Positions 4,684 to 8,926 of a DNA stretch of 8,926 nucleotides are shown here, in pieces. Location of the stretch: NCBI GenBank assembly GCA_009785875.1, contig WQUF01000438.1, positions 1 to 8,926 on the forward strand. Reading direction: 5' to 3'. The position numbers were made by a program, and so were the translations under genes. The DNA comes from Oscillospiraceae bacterium. GTDB taxonomy: Bacteria; Bacillota; Clostridia; Clostridiales; Clostridiaceae. The notes beneath the pieces are model-generated. The model was not told the DNA's origin and did not search any database. It was given only the letters and a program-made list of their open reading frames with translations. Positions within the stretch are counted from its first letter, which is position 1. Each line of letters opens with the position of its first letter.

Positions 4684-4706
4684 AACTGATGTTTAGAACA
4701 CAAATC

Positions 4707-5954
4707 CTATCTTTCTATTTTAACAATCTTTTCCTTAATTTCTCTCTTAACCTTATTAATAAAATCTAAAGCACGCATAGTCACAGTTTCAGTAGATCCA
4801 AAGAGTCTATAGCTAACTTTATTGTCATCTCTTTCCCTATCGCCAATGATCACAGTATAAGGATTTTTCATCATATTGCTCTGCCTAATCTTATAATTCA
4901 TCTGCTTACTAGAGTCATCTATTTCTGCTCTTATTTCCTCACCCATCATGATTTCCCTTAATTTTACACAATAATCCAAATGATTCTTAATATTCACTGG
5001 GACGATATTTACCTGCACTGGAGATAGCCAAAGTGGAAAAGCTCCTGCATAATTTTCAATCAATAGCATCATAAATCTCTCATAAGAGCCGAGAATAGCA
5101 CGATGTACCATAACTGGACTTACTTTATTTCCATTTGAATCAGTATAAAAAAGTTCAAATCTTTTAGGTGTAGCAAAATCTAATTGAACTGTTGGGATTT
5201 GAACCTCTCTCCCTAAAGCATCTTTAAACATAAAATCTAATTTTGGTCCATATAGAGCAGCTTCCCCTTCGCATCTTTTAGCATCCAGACTAAGCTCATC
5301 AGAAATCTCTTTTAGCATATCCTCGCAAATGTCCCAGTCCTTAGGATCACCGATATATTTTTCAGGAGCACTATAATCCCTGACAGACAAAGAAACCCAT
5401 TTGCTATCCCATAAACCTAAGCTTGAATAAAAATCTCTTATAATGTTTACTATCCTTATTACTTCTTCCTTAACCTGGTCCACTCTGCAGAATGAGTGTC
5501 CATCCTCAATTGAAATAGCATAAACCCTGCTTAATCCGCTTACTGACCCCGGTAATTCAGCGCGATACTGCTTTTCTGATTCCATATATCTAATGGGTAA
5601 ATCGCGATAGGATCTCATTTTAGAGGCAAACAGCTGTGTATGATGAGGGCACAAAACAGGCTTTAGCACAAAATCGTGTCCCTTTTCTGATGTAACATGA
5701 AATATCTCATCTGAAAACTTTTGAGCATGACCAGAGATTTCATATAGCTTAATATTTGCTAGATGTGGATTAAAAACCTTTTGGAATCCATAGCTTTTGC
5801 ATATCTTTTCCACAGCTTTCTGCAATTCCTCTTTAATTATTGTTCCCCTTGGAGTAAACAGAGGAAGTCCAGGTCCAACTAAATCGGAGAAGCAAAATAA
5901 ATCTAACTCCTTTCCAATCTTCCTATGATCTCTTATACTTATCATATTATTCAT
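4707..5954 (-). CDS. thrS: Threonyl-tRNA synthetase, short form lacking TGS and editing domains
   Basis: Charges tRNA-Thr with threonine. The 415-residue protein begins directly at the class II catalytic core (DHRKIGKELDLF, 9-20). Full-length bacterial enzymes of about 640 residues have two further N-terminal regions, TGS and the Ser-tRNA editing domain. Motif 1 lies at about 33-64, motif 2 at about 115-157 and motif 3 at about 282-306 (VMVHRAILGSYERF). The three zinc ligands of the family are present: Cys102 (LCPHH), His153 (EDGHSFC) and His284. The anticodon-binding domain follows (about 312-410). The start ATG at 5954 has AAGGAAGG just upstream; an ATG three codons on is also possible. A T-box leader and its own promoter precede it, so it is not a broken remnant. 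Motif 2 departs from the usual consensus (YRAELPG for HRYEPSG), which suggests a paralogue alongside a standard ThrRS. It could give resistance to a ThrRS inhibitor (speculation). Confidence 0.9.
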   Translation of the reverse strand: MNNMISIRDHRKIGKELDLFCFSDLVGPGLPLFTPRGTIIKEELQKAVEKICKSYGFQKVFNPHLANIKLYEISGHAQKFSDEIFHVTSEKGHDFVLKPVLCPHHTQLFASKMRSYRDLPIRYMESEKQYRAELPGSVSGLSRVYAISIEDGHSFCRVDQVKEEVIRIVNIIRDFYSSLGLWDSKWVSLSVRDYSAPEKYIGDPKDWDICEDMLKEISDELSLDAKRCEGEAALYGPKLDFMFKDALGREVQIPTVQLDFATPKRFELFYTDSNGNKVSPVMVHRAILGSYERFMMLLIENYAGAFPLWLSPVQVNIVPVNIKNHLDYCVKLREIMMGEEIRAEIDDSSKQMNYKIRQSNMMKNPYTVIIGDRERDDNKVSYRLFGSTETVTMRALDFINKVKREIKEKIVKIER

Positions 5955-6029
5955 TCCTTCCTTTAAATAAAACTGAATTCTAATATGATATTGCTCGTTC
6001 GTTTAAACAATTAAATCAACTCCTTATAA

Positions 6030-6232
6030 AAATAAAAAGAGGATGGTACATAAGGAGTGCAAAAAAACACGGTACCATCCTCTTATTTTACTTAATTTGA
6101 TAACGGCTTAAGACCGATGATCCCTTTCGGGCATAGCTCATAGGTAGTGGTTATTAATTTGATTATTATCTTTCACCAAATGATAACTCTCTGTAAATCT
6201 TCACTAATAATCGTGTCCTATTCTTTGCTTAT
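6030..6232 (-). promoter_or_regulatory. T-box leader (tRNA-Thr sensing) with terminator/antiterminator
   Basis: On the minus strand the leader contains AGAGAG and GGUGAAAG (stem I landmarks) and ACC triplets in the specifier region before TATGAGC, fitting Thr. It also has the T-box AGGATGGTACCGTG (6082-6069), whose TGGT would pair with the tRNA acceptor end. The terminator is a perfect 13-bp stem (AAGAGGATGGTAC at 6084-6072 with 6049-6037) followed by a U-rich tract. Uncharged tRNA-Thr should stabilise the antiterminator and turn on the synthetase. I could not fold stem I uniquely, so which ACC is the specifier is not settled. Confidence 0.92.
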
Positions 6233-6238
6233 AGATAT

Positions 6239-6266
6239 ATTATATACTTATAGCTCATAATTTCAA
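6239..6266 (-). promoter_or_regulatory. Promoter of the T-box/ThrRS transcript
   Basis: TTGAAA (6266-6261), a 16-bp spacer and TATAAT (6244-6239) on the minus strand. The start would be near 6232, at the 5' edge of the T-box leader. Confidence 0.75.
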
Positions 6267-6311
6267 TAGGTATATTTTTTACTTTTTATGGAGATAACTA
6301 AGTGACTCAAA

Positions 6312-6962
6312 TTAATTTGAAAGTAGTCTATTTGGATCAAAAGCATAATGATCCATTGCACCATCATAAGCGCATTGTCCCATCCTTGGAGAATTGGTAA
6401 TAGGCAATGACATCTCCGGGTGCTCATGCTCTTCAAAACACTCATTGCAATAGAAAGGATTATCTATCTCGTAACCACATTCAGTACAAATTACATCTGC
6501 ATCCTTTCCACAGACCTCACATTTAAACTTTAGTGGAATATTTCTCGCAAGAAGCCGAATTGGTTCTATCTGCGATTTTCTCACTGTTTCGCTTACAATA
6601 GTTACTATAGATTCAGTGGTTGTTCCAAAATCATACTCATGTAAGAATTTATCCCCAACAGAAAATTTATTAAGTTTACAGTCATTATCTATTTCCTCGT
6701 CATTGTAAGAAAATTCACTCATATGCCCACAACATTCAAGCCAAATAAATCTTAGAAAGTTGTCTAAAACTATTAATCTTTCAGTAACAGGAATATCAAT
6801 ATAAAGCCAATAATCCTTCTCATATTTACCTTCAATCTTAATAAGATAGCAAACTTGCCCTTTTCCTTCATATTTATGTTTTTTCAGTAAATGATTCTTA
6901 ATTGCTCTTTTGTCGACCTCAGCTCCACACAAATAGCAATTTCCTTTTGATATTGTTGCCAT
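6312..6962 (-). CDS. pRiA4b ORF-3-like protein with N- and C-terminal zinc-binding motifs
   Basis: ATG at 6962 with AGAGG spaced 7 nt. The centre (about 51-125) resembles the plasmid pRiA4b ORF-3 domain: WLYIDIPVTERLIVLDNFLRF, then CCGHMSEF and GDKFLHEYDFG, the last being the family's most typical motif. It is flanked by two predicted zinc sites. At the N-terminus a C2H2-type finger has Cys9, Cys12, His24 and His29. At the C-terminus a treble-clef or zinc-ribbon-like cluster has Cys148, Cys151, Cys159, Cys162, Cys172 and Cys175, with nearby His179 and His181. The biochemical role of this family is not established. Here the fingers suggest nucleic-acid or protein binding (inference). It lies 40 bp downstream of the TPR gene on the same strand without a terminator between, so it is probably the last gene of that operon. 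No clear terminator was seen between it and the T-box promoter. Confidence 0.75.
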   Translation of the reverse strand: MATISKGNCYLCGAEVDKRAIKNHLLKKHKYEGKGQVCYLIKIEGKYEKDYWLYIDIPVTERLIVLDNFLRFIWLECCGHMSEFSYNDEEIDNDCKLNKFSVGDKFLHEYDFGTTTESIVTIVSETVRKSQIEPIRLLARNIPLKFKCEVCGKDADVICTECGYEIDNPFYCNECFEEHEHPEMSLPITNSPRMGQCAYDGAMDHYAFDPNRLLSN

Positions 6963-7002
6963 ATATAAACCTCTTTTCTTATTTATTTTACTACATATTA
7001 AC

Positions 7003-8259
7003 TCAATCTATTTTAGCTATATTTTTATAACTCTGCTTAGTAGAGGGGTGTTCTTCTCCAAATCTCTTTTGCCTAATCTTCATGGCTTTATTGTAAAACT
7101 CTAAAGCTTTAGTAAATTCTCCTCTGTCTCTATAAACAGATCCAATGTTATCATACGAGGTAGCTACTCCCGGACTTTCACTTCCTAGGCTTTCTTCAAA
7201 TGTTTCCAAAGACTTAAAAAAATATTCTAAAGCTTTATCGAAGTCTTCCTTGTATCCATAAGTTCCTCCAATATTATTATAAAGAATAGCATTAGAAGGA
7301 TTCTCTTTTCTCAATACTTTTTGAAATATTTCCAAAGCTCTAAAATAATATCCTAATGCCTTATCATATTCGCCGGTGTCGCTATATGCTACTCCAATAT
7401 TGTTACAAGTAAAAGCAATATCTGTATGCCCTTCCCAAAGCACTTTTTCTCTTATATCTAAAGCTTTAAAATAAAACTCTAATGCTTTATCATAGTCTCC
7501 CTTATTCCTGTAAACTACTCCAATATCATTATACAAATCAGCTATAGAAGGATCTTCACTATCAAAAATTTTTTCTCTTATGTTTAACGATTTAAAATAC
7601 CAACTCAGTGCTTCATCGTATTCAAACTTTTTATTATTTAGCGACGCTATTTTTTCATAAATATCCGAATAGAAACTGCTCTTGGTTTTATTATCATCCC
7701 CTATAAGATCTTTATCATCCCCATCTTTTAAAGGATTCTCGTAAGTTTCTAATAAATCATCAATAAAACTAAGTTTTAAAAATCCTTCCTCGCTGGCTAT
7801 AAATTCATAATGAGAATCCCTCTCTACATTTTCATCTTCAAAGCTAACTTTTAAATTCACCCATGAATAAAAATCTATGGCATTAATCAAAATCACATCT
7901 TTTAAAAACTCTGTCATGCCAAAGATCCATACTTGTTTACGTCTATAAAGCATATCCCGGCTCAAGTTAAGATTAACTATGCTATATTTCCCAATCATAG
8001 CATTTTGAAGATTTAAGACTACAAGGATTTTCTTATCTGGATTTTGATCAGCGAATCTTTCTAATTTATAATAAGAATAATCCTCACGATATTTAGAATA
8101 GTCAAACACTGCAATATCGTAAATCTTAAGTTCATCGGCTACAAGCTTTTGCATTTTAGGAGATTTTGTTGTGAAAAAAAATATTCCGGAATTAGCGAGT
8201 TTTAGCATATATTCAAAATCCCATAATCCTTCTATATTATTAGCTTTGCTAAACATCAT
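7003..8259 (-). CDS. TPR (kinesin-light-chain-type) protein with STAND-like N-terminal region
   Basis: 418 residues. The C-terminal half (about 197-410) has five tetratricopeptide repeats of 42 residues, with the kinesin-light-chain pattern NNIGxxYxxxGxYDKALEYYxKALEI at about 239-281, 281-323, 323-365 and 365-408 and a weaker first repeat at 197-238. They are probably a protein- or peptide-sensing surface. The N-terminal part (1-175) has a buried strand KILVVLNLQNA (77-87), then LNLSRDMLYRRKQVWIFGM (97-115) and INAIDFYSWVNLKVSF (125-140). This resembles the non-P-loop segment seen in STAND-like TPR proteins; no Walker A is present. The start ATG at 8259 overlaps the ATPase stop codon (ATGA), so translation is probably coupled. 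The two genes look like a sensor-plus-NTPase pair; the job itself is not known. Confidence 0.8.
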   Translation of the reverse strand: MMFSKANNIEGLWDFEYMLKLANSGIFFFTTKSPKMQKLVADELKIYDIAVFDYSKYREDYSYYKLERFADQNPDKKILVVLNLQNAMIGKYSIVNLNLSRDMLYRRKQVWIFGMTEFLKDVILINAIDFYSWVNLKVSFEDENVERDSHYEFIASEEGFLKLSFIDDLLETYENPLKDGDDKDLIGDDNKTKSSFYSDIYEKIASLNNKKFEYDEALSWYFKSLNIREKIFDSEDPSIADLYNDIGVVYRNKGDYDKALEFYFKALDIREKVLWEGHTDIAFTCNNIGVAYSDTGEYDKALGYYFRALEIFQKVLRKENPSNAILYNNIGGTYGYKEDFDKALEYFFKSLETFEESLGSESPGVATSYDNIGSVYRDRGEFTKALEFYNKAMKIRQKRFGEEHPSTKQSYKNIAKID

Positions 8260-8926
8260 ACAATACCTTGTTCCTTAAAAAATTTTGCAACAAGTGGATG
8301 TAAATCGTGCCATCTGGTACTATTGTATTCTAAAACTGCCTGAGCTTGCATCATTTCAAGTAAAGCTTCTCTATCTTTAATCTTCATTTTTTTGCCATCA
8401 TAAATGGATTTAAGAAAATCATAGTCCTTCTCCTCTATCCTCTTTGTAAGCTCAGATTTAAACTTTGTAAGCATTAAATTTACGTCTTCAAGTTCAATCT
8501 CATTAGAACTTCTCCTGGTAGCTCTTTTAGATGAATCTAATAAAATATCAAACAAATCTCCAATGCAGCCACCAGTATTAATTATGGCTTCTCTTAATGC
8601 ATCTTTTGAAATAAGAGATTCATCAGCTCTTTTAAATAAAATTTCCTCTATAGTTTTAATCCCTTCCTGGCATTCATCCATATTTGGAAAATGAATTTTT
8701 ATCATAGGAAGGACTTCAACTTGAAAAAATGGAGCAACCGAACCAAACTTTGGGCTATAAGATAAGGCTATTGGGAAAGTATAAATAATATACAATGGAA
8801 TATCAGTCATAACATTAGCATAGCCAAAAAAGATAGCCCATGCTATTTCTTCGCGCAATTTATCTAAATCTTCAAATATTATCACAGGACGCTTACTCTC
8901 AAACTTTTTAGAAATCTCTTGAGAGA
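8256..8926 (-). CDS. P-loop ATPase, C-terminal part (runs off the right edge)
   Basis: The reading frame stays open to the right edge, so the real start lies outside the window; a GTG at 8885 is only an internal Val codon. The first visible residues read SQEISKKFESKRPVIIFEDLDK. VIIFEDLDK is a Walker B strand with its acidic pair, as in KAP-, AAA- and STAND-type ATPases, and Walker A must lie upstream. Next come a sensor-like helical region and a C-terminal helical domain, with a conserved-looking INTGGCIGDLFDIL segment (about 105-120 residues after the Walker B) and LEYNSTRWHDLHPLVAKFFKEQGIV at the end. This last looks like the winged-helix tail of AAA-type ATPases (inference). The stop codon overlaps the TPR gene start by 4 bp. 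Probably cytosolic, forming a two-gene unit with the TPR protein. Confidence 0.78.
   Translation of the reverse strand, partial: SQEISKKFESKRPVIIFEDLDKLREEIAWAIFFGYANVMTDIPLYIIYTFPIALSYSPKFGSVAPFFQVEVLPMIKIHFPNMDECQEGIKTIEEILFKRADESLISKDALREAIINTGGCIGDLFDILLDSSKRATRRSSNEIELEDVNLMLTKFKSELTKRIEEKDYDFLKSIYDGKKMKIKDREALLEMMQAQAVLEYNSTRWHDLHPLVAKFFKEQGIV

Noticed and set aside
4511..4696. Plus-strand 61-aa frame
   Set aside because: It runs antisense across the truncated toxin copy and the synthetase terminator and has no ribosome-binding site. The paralogous minus-strand peptides explain the region better.
6263..6445. Minus-strand 60-aa frame
   Set aside because: It lies in another frame within the zinc-finger gene and lacks a ribosome-binding site.
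7010..7670. Regular repeats with a 126-bp period, considered as a CRISPR or satellite array
   Set aside because: The period equals 42 codons and the repeats are diverged coding sequence for TPR motifs.
8256..8885. ATPase gene starting with GTG at 8885
   Set aside because: The frame stays open to the window edge, the codon is the first residue of the Walker B strand, and no ribosome-binding site precedes it.

Overview
The window looks like an accessory stretch of a low-GC Gram-positive chromosome, most likely a gut-type clostridium (Clostridia, Lachnospiraceae-like; inference). The signs are strong AT bias, GGAGG ribosome-binding sites, a T-box leader, a thioester-domain surface protein and intrinsic terminators with long U tracts. 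No rRNA, tRNA, transposase or CRISPR array was seen.

Layout from left to right. (1) 1-352, minus: N-terminal part of an unrecognised acidic protein running off the left edge. (2) 516-1355, plus: GNAT-type acetyltransferase with a TTG start. (3) 1473-3002, plus: secreted protein with an N-terminal thioester (Cys-Gln) domain, a PKPPEK linker and a Cys-containing C-terminal region, closed by a strong terminator. (4) 3055-4605: a cluster of three related repeat units around a SAM-dependent methyltransferase (3265-3975, minus). (5) 4707-5954, minus: a short threonyl-tRNA synthetase without TGS and editing domains, behind its own promoter and T-box leader (about 6030-6232). (6) 6312-8926, minus: a likely operon of a P-loop ATPase (partial at the right edge), a TPR protein overlapping it by 4 bp, and a pRiA4b ORF-3-like zinc-finger protein.

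The most interesting part is region 4. The middle unit (4042 to about 4416) has the architecture of the Fst/par type I toxin-antitoxin loci. It has a 33-codon ORF for a small hydrophobic peptide, a Shine-Dalgarno sequence buried in a hairpin, and a bidirectional terminator just after the ORF. Beyond the terminator lies a second copy, in the same orientation, of the sequence around the toxin start codon (12-bp and 9-bp direct repeats), and then a convergent promoter-like element that would produce an antisense RNA of about 100 nt. The peptide is not recognisably Fst. The right-hand unit (about 4450-4605) has an intact start but has lost the toxin C-terminus, terminator and downstream repeats. 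The left-hand unit (3055-3269) keeps the antitoxin half and terminator but only the tail of the toxin gene. The methyltransferase gene sits between the left and middle units, and its stop codon lies inside the left repeat. The cluster therefore looks like a duplicated type I toxin-antitoxin unit that has taken up, or been split by, a one-gene cassette.

The rightmost operon pairs a NTPase with a TPR protein in the way of STAND-like sensing systems. Its function cannot be fixed from this window.
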